Shown piece by piece: positions 37,275-47,117 of a DNA stretch of 64,000 bases. The translations under genes were made by a program, and so were the position numbers. The number at the start of each line of letters is the position of its first letter. The stretch's first letter is position 1. The stretch covers positions 2,194,001 to 2,258,000 of the forward strand of contig NZ_CP029551.1 in NCBI RefSeq assembly GCF_003173735.1, written 5' to 3'. The DNA comes from Methylobacterium radiodurans (GTDB lineage: Bacteria; Pseudomonadota; Alphaproteobacteria; Rhizobiales; Beijerinckiaceae). The notes under the pieces are model-generated. The model made no database searches. It worked only from the letters and a program-made list of their open reading frames with translations, and was not told the DNA's origin.

Positions 37275-37804
37275 CGGCCGGGCAGCTCGCGGCCCAGCCA
37301 CTGGGCGTAGATGTCGGCGATGACCGCAATCCGGCGCCGCTCGTTGGCCGGGTCGTACCACGCTCCGCCGTAGCTCGACGGCATTGCGGTGAGCTGCGGG
37401 TGGCGAGCGATCACGGTGCCCCCGCGATCGACCAAGAGGGCTTCGCCGTCGAGATAGTCGCTCTGGTTGCCGCCGCCGAGGCCGCCGCGCCCGACATTGC
37501 CGCCCACATAGGCGCGCTGCGACAGGCCGGTGATCCGCACCACGAGGCGCGGGCCGCGCCCGCCGATACGGTCGGCGAGGCTGCGCCGCAGTGCAGCCGT
37601 GAGATCCGCCCGAAGGGCCTCGGCCGGCAGGCCGCCGCCCTGGGCCAGAAGCGGGCGCACGTCGACCTGCACGTCCGAGAAGGCGGGCGTCCACTGGCCC
37701 GCATCGGCGCCAGGCTGCGCGTTGACCGGCGCGAGCAGGCTCAGGCCGAGCGCGACCGAGCCCGCGACGAGCGCCGCGAATCGCCTCAGGGTAGATCCCG
37801 CCAT
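37271..37804 (-). CDS. Hypothetical secreted protein coupled to the ELM1-like gene
   Basis: I do not recognise this family. The 177-residue product has a signal peptide (about 1-29, ending PVNAQ) and no later membrane helix, so it should be periplasmic. It lacks a lipobox cysteine. The middle contains a glycine-rich stretch (VGGNVGRGGLGGG). It shares a four-base overlap with the ELM1-like gene, which suggests that both act in one envelope process. ATG 37804 lies seven bases from the end of greA. Confidence 0.65.
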   Translation of the reverse strand: MAGSTLRRFAALVAGSVALGLSLLAPVNAQPGADAGQWTPAFSDVQVDVRPLLAQGGGLPAEALRADLTAALRRSLADRIGGRGPRLVVRITGLSQRAYVGGNVGRGGLGGGNQSDYLDGEALLVDRGGTVIARHPQLTAMPSSYGGAWYDPANERRRIAVIADIYAQWLGRELPGR

Positions 37805-37811
37805 CGCCCGC

Positions 37812-38294
37812 TCAGCCGCCGTACCGGACGGCGACGACCTCGTAGGACTTGCCGCCGCCGGGCGTCGTGACCTCGACGGTGTCGCCCACGCCCTTGCCGA
37901 TCAGCGCGCGGGCGATCGGCGAGGTGATCGAGACGCGGCCCGAGCGCACGTCGGCCTCCGGCTCGCCCACGATCTGGTAGGTCTTCTTCTCCTCCGTGTC
38001 CTCGTCCACGAGCTGCACGGTGGCGCCGAACTTGATCTTGCTGCCGGAGAGCTTCGTCACGTCGATGATCTCGGCGCGCGCGATCATGCTCTCGAGTTCC
38101 ATCACACGCCCCTCGTTGTGGGACTGCGCCTCCTTGGCGGCGTGGTATTCGGCGTTCTCCGACAGGTCGCCGAGAGCACGGGCCTCGGAGATCGCCTGGA
38201 TGATGCGCTGGCGCTCGACCTGCTGGCGGTGCTTCAGCTCTTCCTCGAGGGCTGCGTAGCCGCGGGTCGTGATCGGAACCTTGTCTATGCTCAT
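37812..38294 (-). CDS. greA: Transcription elongation factor GreA
   Basis: GreA enters the RNA polymerase secondary channel and stimulates cleavage of backtracked transcripts. The 160-residue protein has the N-terminal coiled coil (about 1-78) with the tip motif [13 protein letters not shown] holding the acidic residues, and a C-terminal FKBP-like domain. ATG 38294 gives the normal length; an upstream TTG at 38309 is less likely. It lies 96 bases after carB, across a strong hairpin. Confidence 0.96.
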   Translation of the reverse strand: MSIDKVPITTRGYAALEEELKHRQQVERQRIIQAISEARALGDLSENAEYHAAKEAQSHNEGRVMELESMIARAEIIDVTKLSGSKIKFGATVQLVDEDTEEKKTYQIVGEPEADVRSGRVSITSPIARALIGKGVGDTVEVTTPGGGKSYEVVAVRYGG

Positions 38295-38315
38295 CGTCTC
38301 ACGCCACAATGAATA

Positions 38316-38350
38316 GGCCCGGACGGGAGCGGTGTCGCTCCCTCCGGGCC
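38316..38350 (-). terminator. Strong hairpin between carB and greA
   Basis: The arms 38316-38323 plus 38325-38331 pair with 38336-38342 plus 38343-38350, giving 15 base pairs with one bulged base and loop GTGT. It lacks a T-tract on the minus strand. It may end most carB transcripts or modulate greA. Confidence 0.6.
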
Positions 38351-38390
38351 AGAGGTCGGATCGGCTGTTCGCGGCCGGCGAGCCGGAGCT

Positions 38391-41300
38391 TCAGGCCGCG
38401 AAATATTCCTGCAGGGCGCGGACCTTGAGATCGCCTTCGAGGTAGGCACGGATCCCTTCGGCCGCGGCCATCGCGCCGGCTAGAGTGGTGTAGTACGGCA
38501 CTTTATGCAAGAGGGCCGCCCGGCGCAGCGACCGGGAGTCGGAGAGCGCGCCGGCCCCTTCGGTGGTGTTGAACACGAGCTGGATCTCGCCGTTCTTGAT
38601 GGCGTCCACCACGTGCGGGCGGCCTTCCAGCACCTTGTTGATGCGCTCGGTCGGCACGCCGTTCTCGACGAGGAAGCGCTGGGTGCCGCTGGTCGCCAGC
38701 ACGGTGAAGCCGAGATCCTTCAGGAGGCGCACGGCCGGCAGGATCCGCTCCTTGTCGCCGTCGCGCACCGAGACGAAGACCGCGCCGGCCTTCGGCACCT
38801 GCGTGCCGGAGCCGAGCTGGCTCTTGGCGAAGGCGACCCCGAAGCCGGCATCCAAACCGATCACCTCGCCGGTCGAGCGCATCTCCGGTCCGAGGAGCAC
38901 GTCGACGCCGGGGAAGCGCGCGAAGGGGAACACGGCCTCCTTCACGGCGATGTGCTGCAGCACCTTCGGCTTGAGGCCGAAGCTGGCCAGCGGTTCGCCC
39001 GCCATCACGCGCGCGGCTATCTTGGCGATCGGCTCGCCGATCACCTTGGCGACGAAGGGCACCGTGCGGGAGGCGCGGGGGTTCACCTCCAGCACGTAGA
39101 TCGTGCCGTCCTTGATCGCGTACTGCACGTTCATCAGGCCGCCGACCTTCAGGGCCAGCGCCATCGCCTTGGTCTGGCGCTCCAGCTCGGCCATGATCTC
39201 CGGCGAGAGCGAGCGCGGCGGCAGCGAGCAGGCCGAGTCGCCGGAGTGGATGCCCGCCTCCTCGATGTGCTCCATGATGCCGGCGATGAAGACGTCCTGG
39301 CCGTCGCAGACCGCGTCCACGTCAACCTCGACCGCGTCCGAGAGGTAGCGGTCGAACAGGAGCGGGTTCTTGCCCAGCACCGTGTTGATCTGGCCGGTCT
39401 TGTCGTTCGGGTAGCGGGCCTTGACCTCGGAGGGAATCAGGCTCGGCAGCGTGTCGAGCAGGTAGTCGGCGAACTGCGTCTCGTCGCGGATGATCGCCAT
39501 GGCGCGCCCGCCGAGCACGTAGCTCGGGCGAACCACGAAGGGCAGGCCGAGGTCGGCGGCGACCAGCCGGCTCTGCTCGACCGAGTAGGCGATGCCGTTC
39601 TTCGGCTGCTTCATGCCGAGCTTGTCGAGGAGCCGCTTGAACTGGTCGCGGTCCTCGGCGAGGTCGATCGCGTCCGGCGAGGTGCCGAGGATCGGCACGC
39701 CGGCCGCCTCCAGGGCGCGCGCGAGCTTGAGCGGTGTCTGGCCGCCGAACTGCACGATCACGCCGTGCAGCGTGCCCGCCTGCCGCTCGGTCTCGATGAT
39801 CTCCAGCACGTCCTCGGCGGTCAGCGGCTCGAAGTAGAGCCGGTCCGAGGTGTCGTAGTCGGTCGAGACCGTCTCCGGGTTGCAGTTGACCATGATGGTC
39901 TCGTAGCCGGCGTCGCTCAGAGCGAAGCAGGCGTGGCAGCAGCAATAGTCGAACTCGATGCCCTGGCCGATCCGGTTCGGCCCGCCGCCCAGGATGATGA
40001 CCTTCTTCTTGTCCGAGGGCAGCGCCTCGTCCACGACCGTTCCGGCGAACGGCGCCACGTAGGTCGAGTACATGTAGGCGGTCGGCGACTTGAACTCGGC
40101 CGCGCAGGTGTCGATGCGCTTGAAGACCGGGCGCACGCCGAGCGCGCGGCGCTTATCACGCACCTCCGCCTCCTCAAGGCCGGCCAGCACCGCGAGGCGC
40201 GCGTCGGAGAAGCCCGCCGCCTTGAGCTGGCGGAAGGCGCCCGCGGTGCCGGGCAGGCCGTGGGCCTTCACCCGGTTCTCCAAGTCGATGATGCCCTGGA
40301 GCTGCTCCAGGAACCACGGATCGATCTTGCAGGAGGCGTGCACCTCCTCGTGGCTGACGCCGAGGCGCAGCGCCTGGCCGACCTTCAGCAGGCGGTCCGG
40401 GGTCGGCGTGCCGAGCGCGGCCTTGATGGCGTTGTGGTCGTCGCCCTTGCCCAGCCCCTCTATCTCGATGTCGTCGAGGCCGGTGAGGCCCGTCTCCAGG
40501 GAGCGGAGCGCCTTCTGCAGGGATTCGGCGAAGCAGCGCCCGATCGCCATGGCCTCGCCCACCGACTTCATGGCGGTGGTCAGCGTCGGCTCGGCGCCCG
40601 GGAACTTCTCGAAGGCGAAGCGCGGGATCTTGGTGACGACGTAGTCGATCGTGGGCTCGAACGAGGCCGGCGTCGCCCCGCCCGTGATGTCGTTGGCGAT
40701 CTCGTCCAGCGTGTAGCCGACCGCGAGCTTGGCGGCGACCTTCGCGATCGGGAAGCCGGTCGCCTTGGAGGCGAGCGCCGAGGACCGTGAGACGCGCGGG
40801 TTCATCTCGATCACGATCATGCGCCCGTTCTCGGGGTTGATCGCGAACTGCACGTTCGAGCCGCCGGTCTCGACGCCGATCTCGCGCAGCACCGCGAGCG
40901 AGGCGTCGCGCATCACCTGGTATTCCTTGTCGGTGAGCGTCAGCGCGGGCGCGACCGTGATCGAGTCGCCGGTATGGACACCCATCGGGTCGATGTTCTC
41001 GATGGAGCAGACGATGATGCAGTTGTCGTTCTTGTCGCGAACGACCTCCATCTCGTACTCCTTCCAGCCGAGTACGCTCTCCTCGATCAGCACCTCGTTC
41101 GTGGGCGAGGCATCGATGCCGCGCTCCACGATGTCGAGGAACTCCTCGCGGTTGTAGGCGATGCCGCCGCCCGTGCCGCCCATCGTGAAGGAGGGGCGGA
41201 TGATCGCCGGGAGCCCGACCTCGGCCAGCGCGATGAGCGCCTGACCGAGCGCGTGCTCGCCGTAGCGCTTGCGCCGCTCGGACTCGGCGGACGCCCACTT

Positions 41301-41864
41301 GTTCTCGAAGGCGGTGAGCGCGGCCCGGCGCGCCTCAGGATCGCTGTTGGCCGCCTCGATGCGGGCCACCTCGGCGAGGTACTTCTCGCGGTCGGCCTTC
41401 TTGGCCGCGGAGGCGTTGGCGAGCGCCGATTTCGGGGTCTCCAGACCAATCTTGGTCATGGCGTCGCGGAAGAGGCTGCGGTCCTCGGCCTTGTCGATGG
41501 CCTCGGCGGTCGCGCCGATCATCTGCACGCCGAACTTCTCCAGCACGCCCATCTTCTGCAGCGAGAGCGCGCAGTTCAGCGCGGTCTGGCCGCCCATGGT
41601 CGGCAGGATCGCGTCAGGACGCTCCTTCTCGATGATCTTGGCGACGACCTCCGGAGTGATCGGCTCGACATAGGTCGCGTCCGCCATGTCCGGGTCGGTC
41701 ATGATGGTCGCGGGATTCGAGTTGACGAGGACGATCCGGTAGCCTTCCTCGCGCAGCGCCTTGCAGGCCTGGGTGCCCGAATAGTCGAACTCGCAGGCCT
41801 GCCCGATGATGATCGGTCCCGCACCGACGATCAGGATCGAGGAGATATCGGTGCGCTTGGGCAT
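38391..41864 (-). CDS. carB: Carbamoyl-phosphate synthase large subunit
   Basis: CarB makes carbamoyl phosphate from bicarbonate, ammonia and two ATP, for arginine and pyrimidine synthesis. The 1157-residue protein has two homologous ATP-grasp halves (each with a GQGIEFDY or GQACEFDY segment), the oligomerisation region and a C-terminal MGS-like allosteric domain. An alphaproteobacterial insertion of about 65 residues follows [18 protein letters not shown]. The ATG at 41864 has AGAAGG seven bases upstream; the frame is open to 41903. The small subunit carA is not adjacent. Confidence 0.97.
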   Translation of the reverse strand: MPKRTDISSILIVGAGPIIIGQACEFDYSGTQACKALREEGYRIVLVNSNPATIMTDPDMADATYVEPITPEVVAKIIEKERPDAILPTMGGQTALNCALSLQKMGVLEKFGVQMIGATAEAIDKAEDRSLFRDAMTKIGLETPKSALANASAAKKADREKYLAEVARIEAANSDPEARRAALTAFENKWASAESERRKRYGEHALGQALIALAEVGLPAIIRPSFTMGGTGGGIAYNREEFLDIVERGIDASPTNEVLIEESVLGWKEYEMEVVRDKNDNCIIVCSIENIDPMGVHTGDSITVAPALTLTDKEYQVMRDASLAVLREIGVETGGSNVQFAINPENGRMIVIEMNPRVSRSSALASKATGFPIAKVAAKLAVGYTLDEIANDITGGATPASFEPTIDYVVTKIPRFAFEKFPGAEPTLTTAMKSVGEAMAIGRCFAESLQKALRSLETGLTGLDDIEIEGLGKGDDHNAIKAALGTPTPDRLLKVGQALRLGVSHEEVHASCKIDPWFLEQLQGIIDLENRVKAHGLPGTAGAFRQLKAAGFSDARLAVLAGLEEAEVRDKRRALGVRPVFKRIDTCAAEFKSPTAYMYSTYVAPFAGTVVDEALPSDKKKVIILGGGPNRIGQGIEFDYCCCHACFALSDAGYETIMVNCNPETVSTDYDTSDRLYFEPLTAEDVLEIIETERQAGTLHGVIVQFGGQTPLKLARALEAAGVPILGTSPDAIDLAEDRDQFKRLLDKLGMKQPKNGIAYSVEQSRLVAADLGLPFVVRPSYVLGGRAMAIIRDETQFADYLLDTLPSLIPSEVKARYPNDKTGQINTVLGKNPLLFDRYLSDAVEVDVDAVCDGQDVFIAGIMEHIEEAGIHSGDSACSLPPRSLSPEIMAELERQTKAMALALKVGGLMNVQYAIKDGTIYVLEVNPRASRTVPFVAKVIGEPIAKIAARVMAGEPLASFGLKPKVLQHIAVKEAVFPFARFPGVDVLLGPEMRSTGEVIGLDAGFGVAFAKSQLGSGTQVPKAGAVFVSVRDGDKERILPAVRLLKDLGFTVLATSGTQRFLVENGVPTERINKVLEGRPHVVDAIKNGEIQLVFNTTEGAGALSDSRSLRRAALLHKVPYYTTLAGAMAAAEGIRAYLEGDLKVRALQEYFAA

Positions 41865-42057
41865 GCTCGGCCTTCTGTCACGGACGCGCGCCCGATCCCG
41901 CACGGTCCCCCGATGGGGTTCCGCGGGCGAGCGCGATGGTCGGAATGTCGTTGAGGCTCGCGTTTACACGCAGCATCGCGGGTTTGGGAAGGGCGACCGC
42001 GCGGCGCCGAGATCATCCCCTGTGCGCGGCGCATGCAAGCGCCGTGCACCGCGATCC

Positions 42058-42804
42058 TTACGGCACCCGCACCCAGCCCTGACCCATCAACCGCTCCTGC
42101 GGCCGGAAGCGGGCCTTGTAGTCCATCTTGCGGGAGCCCTCGACCCAGTAGCCGAGATAGAGGTAGGGCAGCCCCAGAGCGCGCGCGCGGGCGATGTGGT
42201 CGAGGATCATGAAGGTCCCGAGCGACCGGTACGCCTCCGCGGGGTCGTAGAACGAGTAGACCATCGACAGGCCGTCAGCGAGGACGTCGGTCAGGCAGTA
42301 GGCCACCGGCGGGCCGCTGCCGCGGCCGTTGATCGCGGTGTCCGGCCCGCGCCGTCGGTAGGCCACCAGATGGGTGTCGACGTGGCTGTCCTCGATCATC
42401 ATGGCGTAGTCGAGCACGGTCATGTCGATCATGCCGCCGTCGCCGTGGCGGGCGTCGAGATAGCGCCGGAAGAGGGCGTACTGCTCCGAGGCCGGGCGGT
42501 TCGGCTCGGCCGCGCCGACCAGATCCTCGTTGCGGGCGAGGATCCGGCGCTGGCTGCCCGATGGGGCGAAATCGTCCACGACCACCCGCACCGAGATGCA
42601 GGCCCGGCAGGATTCGCAGGCCGGCCGGTAGGCGATGGTCTGCGAGCGGCGGAAACCGCCCTGCGTCAGGATCTCGTTGAGGTCGCGGGCGCGGCGCCCG
42701 ACGAGGTGGGTGAAGACCTTCCGCTCCTCCTGCCCCGGCAGGTAGGGGCAGGGCGAGGGCGCCGTCAGGTAGAATTGCGGGGTATCGCGCGGGTGGCTCG
42801 TCAC
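42058..42804 (-). CDS. bpt: Aspartate/glutamate leucyltransferase (arginyltransferase family)
   Basis: Bpt transfers leucine from Leu-tRNA to N-terminal Asp or Glu of proteins, marking them for ClpAP under the N-degron rule. The 248-residue protein starts [20 protein letters not shown] and has the cysteine pair in [12 protein letters not shown] and the C-terminal [20 protein letters not shown], all family signatures. It starts with GTG at 42804, behind a candidate promoter. It is upstream of carB on the same strand but 193 bases away, so co-transcription is uncertain. Confidence 0.93.
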   Translation of the reverse strand: MTSHPRDTPQFYLTAPSPCPYLPGQEERKVFTHLVGRRARDLNEILTQGGFRRSQTIAYRPACESCRACISVRVVVDDFAPSGSQRRILARNEDLVGAAEPNRPASEQYALFRRYLDARHGDGGMIDMTVLDYAMMIEDSHVDTHLVAYRRRGPDTAINGRGSGPPVAYCLTDVLADGLSMVYSFYDPAEAYRSLGTFMILDHIARARALGLPYLYLGYWVEGSRKMDYKARFRPQERLMGQGWVRVP

Positions 42805-42853
42805 GCGTCAGGTCGCCTCGGGCGACCCGGCGTCCGTGCCGGGCCTGAGGTTG

Positions 42854-42881
42854 AGTGTAACGCCCGTCCGCCGACGCTCAA
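42854..42881 (-). promoter_or_regulatory. Candidate promoter for bpt
   Basis: On the minus strand TTGAGC (42881-42876) and TACACT (42859-42854) are separated by 16 bases, close to the sigma-70 pattern. Transcription would begin about 40 bases before the bpt GTG. Confidence 0.5.
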
Positions 42882-42933
42882 TGGGGCGAGAGGGTTGCCG
42901 AACACATTTCTCGGCGGTCCCGCGGTCGCGGGC

Positions 42934-43422
42934 TCAGCCGGCCCGCACCACCGCGAGGCCGAGCAGGAGGTCGTGGCCCAGACGCCGGTCGCTGCGCACC
43001 AGCCCGAACATCACGTCGACGAACCAGAGCAGGAAGGTCGTGATCGCCACGTAGAACAGCAGGGCGTGCACCGCCGCCGTCAGCATGTCGACGGTGCGAC
43101 CGCTCTCGGGGGCGACGACGCGCAGGCCCATCATCCGCATGCCGAGCGTGCTCTGGCGGGACCCGCCGACCGTGATCGCGCTGTAGATGATGCCGCTCGC
43201 CGGCAGCACCGCGAACAGCGTCCAGCCCAGACCGAAGGTGACGAGGCCGATCAGGGCGATCGCCAGCCAGAGCAGCACCGAGAAGCCGAAGATGAAGACG
43301 ATGTCGAGCAGGTAGGCGCAGAAGCGCGCGCCGAGGCTCGCGCGGACGGCCGGCAGCGGCATCGGCGGCAGGTAGCCGGGCGCGTCGTAGCGGGGGGCGT
43401 AACCGGGGCGGGGGCTCTGCAT
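42934..43422 (-). CDS. RDD family membrane protein
   Basis: The 162-residue inner-membrane protein has a proline-rich N-terminal tail and the RDD domain: a first helix starting at RFCAYLLDIVFIF, the glycine/methionine segment STLGMRMMGLRVV and a last helix followed by RSDRRLGHDLLLG. The eponymous Arg-Asp-Asp pattern appears as R-x-D. ATG 43422 has GAGG ten bases upstream; the frame is open to 43491. The role is not known; some RDD proteins act in ion exchange. Confidence 0.85.
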   Translation of the reverse strand: MQSPRPGYAPRYDAPGYLPPMPLPAVRASLGARFCAYLLDIVFIFGFSVLLWLAIALIGLVTFGLGWTLFAVLPASGIIYSAITVGGSRQSTLGMRMMGLRVVAPESGRTVDMLTAAVHALLFYVAITTFLLWFVDVMFGLVRSDRRLGHDLLLGLAVVRAG

Positions 43423-43578
43423 GGTGTCGCATCCTCGCGCGGCGGGATTCTTTTCAGAGGATGAGGTGGGGAGGGGAGGCGCCCCGCTCAAGATCCCCGC
43501 TGCGGCTCTCCCTCTGCGGGGGAGGGAAGCGACGGGGATGTTGGCCCGCGCCGGCCATGCCCTGCCGAGAGGCTACCC

Positions 43579-45011
<1,433 letters not shown>

Positions 45012-45114
45012 TCACCGGAACTGTGAAATGCCAGAGGCTTGAGCCGGGCTTGGGCCGGGGCCTAGCACATCCGCCGGGCCTGTCGAAGCCTCCGGGCGGG
45101 GGCCTCCCCTGCGG

Positions 45115-45143
45115 TTGACGCGAGCCCGGCCGCGGCCTCTAAC
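45115..45143 (+). promoter_or_regulatory. Candidate promoter for the DUF6163 gene
   Basis: TTGACG (45115-45120) and TCTAAC (45138-45143) are spaced by 17 bases, upstream of the start at 45180. The -35 box is near consensus; the -10 box is moderate. Confidence 0.45.
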
Positions 45144-45179
45144 CGGGACCGGCGCGCGACGGAGAGGCGAGGCACGACG

Positions 45180-45626
45180 GTGATGCGCATGCAGGCGCGC
45201 GGGCGCGAGCCCGATCTCGGCGGCGACCGCATCGAGCGGAGCGCGACCACCCGCACGTCCAACTGGGACACGGCGCTGATCTGGTTCATGCGCGTGACCG
45301 CCCTGGTCTGGCTCGCCAAGAGCATCTGGTCCTGGGCGGCGATCCTCGACGCGTGGCCGCATGGCCGCCCCTTCGAGGGCGAGCCCTTCGGCCGGCAGGC
45401 GGCGATCGTCTACTTCGCGGTGATCGACGCGACCGCCGCGATCGGACTCTGGCTCACCAGCGCCTGGGGCGGCGTGATCTGGCTGCTCGCCGTGACCTCC
45501 TCGGTCACGCTCGCCCTGCTCACCCCGCTGCTGTTGCCGATGCCCGTGGCGTTGATCGGCGCTCAGATCAGTATTGTGCTGATCTACTTTCTCCTATCCT
45601 GGTCGGCAGCCCGCGAGGTGCGGTAA
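45180..45626 (+). CDS. DUF6163 family membrane protein
   Basis: The 148-residue product has a polar N terminus (1-30) and four hydrophobic helices (about 32-55, 72-92, 97-118 and 122-142). A GGAGAGGCGAGG stretch precedes the start; GTG 45180 and ATG 45183 are both possible. I know DUF6163 as a family located directly upstream of the MarR-type regulator ldtR in Hyphomicrobiales, and the same order is seen here. Its function is unknown; regulation by LdtR is likely from the operator-like repeat between the genes. Confidence 0.75.
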   Translation: MMRMQARGREPDLGGDRIERSATTRTSNWDTALIWFMRVTALVWLAKSIWSWAAILDAWPHGRPFEGEPFGRQAAIVYFAVIDATAAIGLWLTSAWGGVIWLLAVTSSVTLALLTPLLLPMPVALIGAQISIVLIYFLLSWSAAREVR

Positions 45627-45657
45627 ACGGAAAGTTGTCGGGATCCTTCAGCTTGCG

Positions 45658-45675
45658 TTTACCCACAGAAGTAAA
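45658..45675. promoter_or_regulatory. Candidate operator in the ldtR upstream region
   Basis: TTTAC (45658-45662) and GTAAA (45671-45675) form an inverted repeat with an eight-base spacer inside a locally AT-rich stretch. MarR-type proteins bind palindromes of about this size. The site is about 115 bases before the ldtR ATG. Confidence 0.4.
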
Positions 45676-45788
45676 TCGCCAATTCATCCTGTCGCTTAAA
45701 CCGCCTTTCATTCCCGGCCCATAGGTTGAACCCATAAGCGGCGCCGGACAGCGGCGGCCGGCACAACCGGATCAGGCGAGGCAGGCGG

Positions 45789-46298
45789 ATGAAGACCCAG
45801 GCGACCAAGGCGATCGAGACCCCGGCCAACGAGGCCGCCCCGGCTGCGGGCGCCTATCTCGAGGCGCTGCATCTGGTGGAGCGGCTGCACCGCCGGCTCC
45901 TCGACGTGATCAAGGACGAGTTCGAGCGCCGCGGCCGCGAGGACGTCAACAGCGTCCAGGCGCTGCTGCTCTACAACATCGGCGACAAGGAACTCACCGC
46001 GAGCGAGCTGCGCACGAAGGGCTACTATCTCGGCTCCAACGTTTCCTACAACGTGAAGAAGCTCGTCGAGCTCGGCTTCCTCCACCACGCCCGCTCGAAG
46101 ACGGACCGGCGCGCGGTGCGCATCAGCCTCACCGACAAGGGCCGCATGGTGCACGACATCATCCAGGGGCTCTACGACAAGCACGCCCGCACGATCGCGC
46201 CGATCGGCGGCATCTCGGAGGACGATTTCGGGCGCCTCAACGTCGCGCTGGGCCGCCTGGAGCGCTTCTGGACCGACCAGATCCGCTACCGCCTCTGA
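45789..46298 (+). CDS. ldtR: MarR-family transcriptional regulator LdtR
   Basis: The 169-residue protein is a dimeric winged-helix regulator. The recognition region SELRTKGYYLGSNVSYNVKK and the wing HARSKTDRRAVRISLTDKG are clear. LdtR was described in Liberibacter and Sinorhizobium as an activator of the L,D-transpeptidase gene ldtP and of stress and motility genes. The assignment rests on sequence resemblance and the DUF6163 neighbour. ATG 45789 is preceded by an AT-rich upstream region; a 17-bp perfect inverted repeat follows the gene. Confidence 0.85.
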   Translation: MKTQATKAIETPANEAAPAAGAYLEALHLVERLHRRLLDVIKDEFERRGREDVNSVQALLLYNIGDKELTASELRTKGYYLGSNVSYNVKKLVELGFLHHARSKTDRRAVRISLTDKGRMVHDIIQGLYDKHARTIAPIGGISEDDFGRLNVALGRLERFWTDQIRYRL

Positions 46299-46313
46299 TC
46301 GGTCGGGTTCTGG

Positions 46314-46364
46314 CAAACGCATCGGGCCCGGGACGCGCGAAGCGTTTCGGGCCCGATGCGTTTG
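46314..46364 (+). terminator. 17-bp perfect inverted repeat after ldtR
   Basis: The arms 46314-46330 and 46348-46364 pair perfectly over 17 bases around a 17-base loop. It begins 16 bases after the ldtR stop. The stem is unusually long for a simple terminator, and the 3' arm ends in TTTG rather than a T-run. Confidence 0.7.
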
Positions 46365-46372
46365 TGCTGAAC

Positions 46373-46406
46373 GAAAAAGGGCGCCGCCTCCGGGGAGGCA
46401 GCGCCC
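46373..46406 (-). terminator. Rho-independent terminator for the pqqA pair
   Basis: On the minus strand a GC-rich 13-bp stem (46406-46394 with 46391-46379, one G-U pair) is followed by TTTTT (46378-46374). It lies 28 bases beyond the last pqqA stop. This is a classic intrinsic terminator and shows that the pqqA transcript ends here, with no pqqB in the same unit. Confidence 0.85.
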
Positions 46407-46434
46407 GAAACGAACCGCGGAAGCGGTCGTCGGC

Positions 46435-46524
46435 TCAGTTGAAGGTGTCGATCTCAGCCGACTCGTAGCTGGTGACTTCCATGCCGACGCAGACTTCCTG
46501 GACGATGGGGGCGGACCACTTCAT
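46435..46524 (-). CDS. pqqA: Pyrroloquinoline quinone precursor peptide PqqA, copy 2
   Basis: This 29-residue peptide is the ribosomal precursor of PQQ, the cofactor of methanol dehydrogenase. It carries the cross-linked pair E16 and Y20 in GMEVTSYESAE, and ends EIDTFN. AGGAGA lies eight bases before the ATG. The first residues are MKWSAPIVQE. The gene lies 65 bases after the first copy, and their C-terminal halves are identical. No pqqBCDE genes are in the window, so maturation must use enzymes encoded elsewhere. Confidence 0.93.
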   Translation of the reverse strand: MKWSAPIVQEVCVGMEVTSYESAEIDTFN

Positions 46525-46589
46525 GGCGTTTCTCCTGATGCGTTGCGTGAGGGTTCGAGGGATGGCCGGCATGAACCGGCCGGCTCACC

Positions 46590-46679
46590 TCAGTTGAAGG
46601 TGTCGATCTCGGCCGACTCGTAGCTGGTGACTTCCATGCCGACGCAGACTTCCTGAACGACCGGGGCAGACCAAGCCAT
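46590..46679 (-). CDS. pqqA: Pyrroloquinoline quinone precursor peptide PqqA, copy 1
   Basis: The 29-residue peptide is nearly identical to the other copy, differing only near the N terminus (MAWSAPVVQE instead of MKWSAPIVQE). E16 and Y20 are conserved, so it should be a substrate for PqqE with the PqqD chaperone. GAGGAGAAG precedes the ATG. The usual lysine at position 2 is alanine. A candidate promoter lies just upstream. Both copies probably sit on one short transcript ended by the intrinsic terminator at 46373-46406. Confidence 0.93.
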   Translation of the reverse strand: MAWSAPVVQEVCVGMEVTSYESAEIDTFN

Positions 46680-47117
46680 CGCGCTTCTCCTCTGTTGATG
46701 GACCCAAGATAGGCAATGTGTTGGGCGCAATACAAGCGGGCCCGACGCTTATATTTCTCATAGGCTGCACTATCGTGCGGCCGGCGGCGCGCCCCAGAGG
46801 GTGGTCCGCGGCGGATTGTCGAGTACCATCAATCATATGGGCGCCGGGCCGCCCGTTCGCAACGATCCGGCGGCGCCGCGGACCCGCCGCGCTGCTTGAC
46901 GCCCACGCCTGGCGGGCGCAACGGAGGCGCGCGCCGGCCCGCCGGCTCCCCGATCCATCCGAGCGCGATGCCTGGCGACGTTCCCGACCGACCGTCTGTG
47001 CCGAACCCGGGCACGCCGCTCTCTCCGCCGCGCCGGCCGCGCGCTCGGGGCTGAGAGGGCAGGGCCGGGCTCGGCCGGCGCCCCCGCAGGATCGTCGCCT
47101 CACCCGAGGCGAGTCCC
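46680..47117. other. Divergent intergenic region between pqqA and mgtE
   Basis: These 438 bases hold the pqqA promoter at 46706-46735 and a nearby stretch of lower GC (46740-46775), with a small palindrome GCACTATCGTGC. The right half is GC-rich and shows nothing I can assign until the mgtE ribosome site GAGGCGAG near 47107. Long open frames here are not coding-like. Confidence 0.6.
46706..46735 (-). promoter_or_regulatory. Candidate promoter of the pqqA pair
   Basis: On the minus strand TTGTAT (46735-46730) and TATCTT (46711-46706) are separated by 18 bases. The predicted start of transcription is about 20 bases before the first pqqA ATG. Confidence 0.55.

Noticed and set aside
38505..40790. 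A long open frame on the plus strand (over 700 codons) antisense to carB
   Set aside because: It mirrors the codon structure of carB, is rich in Arg, Gly and His, and has no recognisable domain; it is a shadow of high third-position GC.
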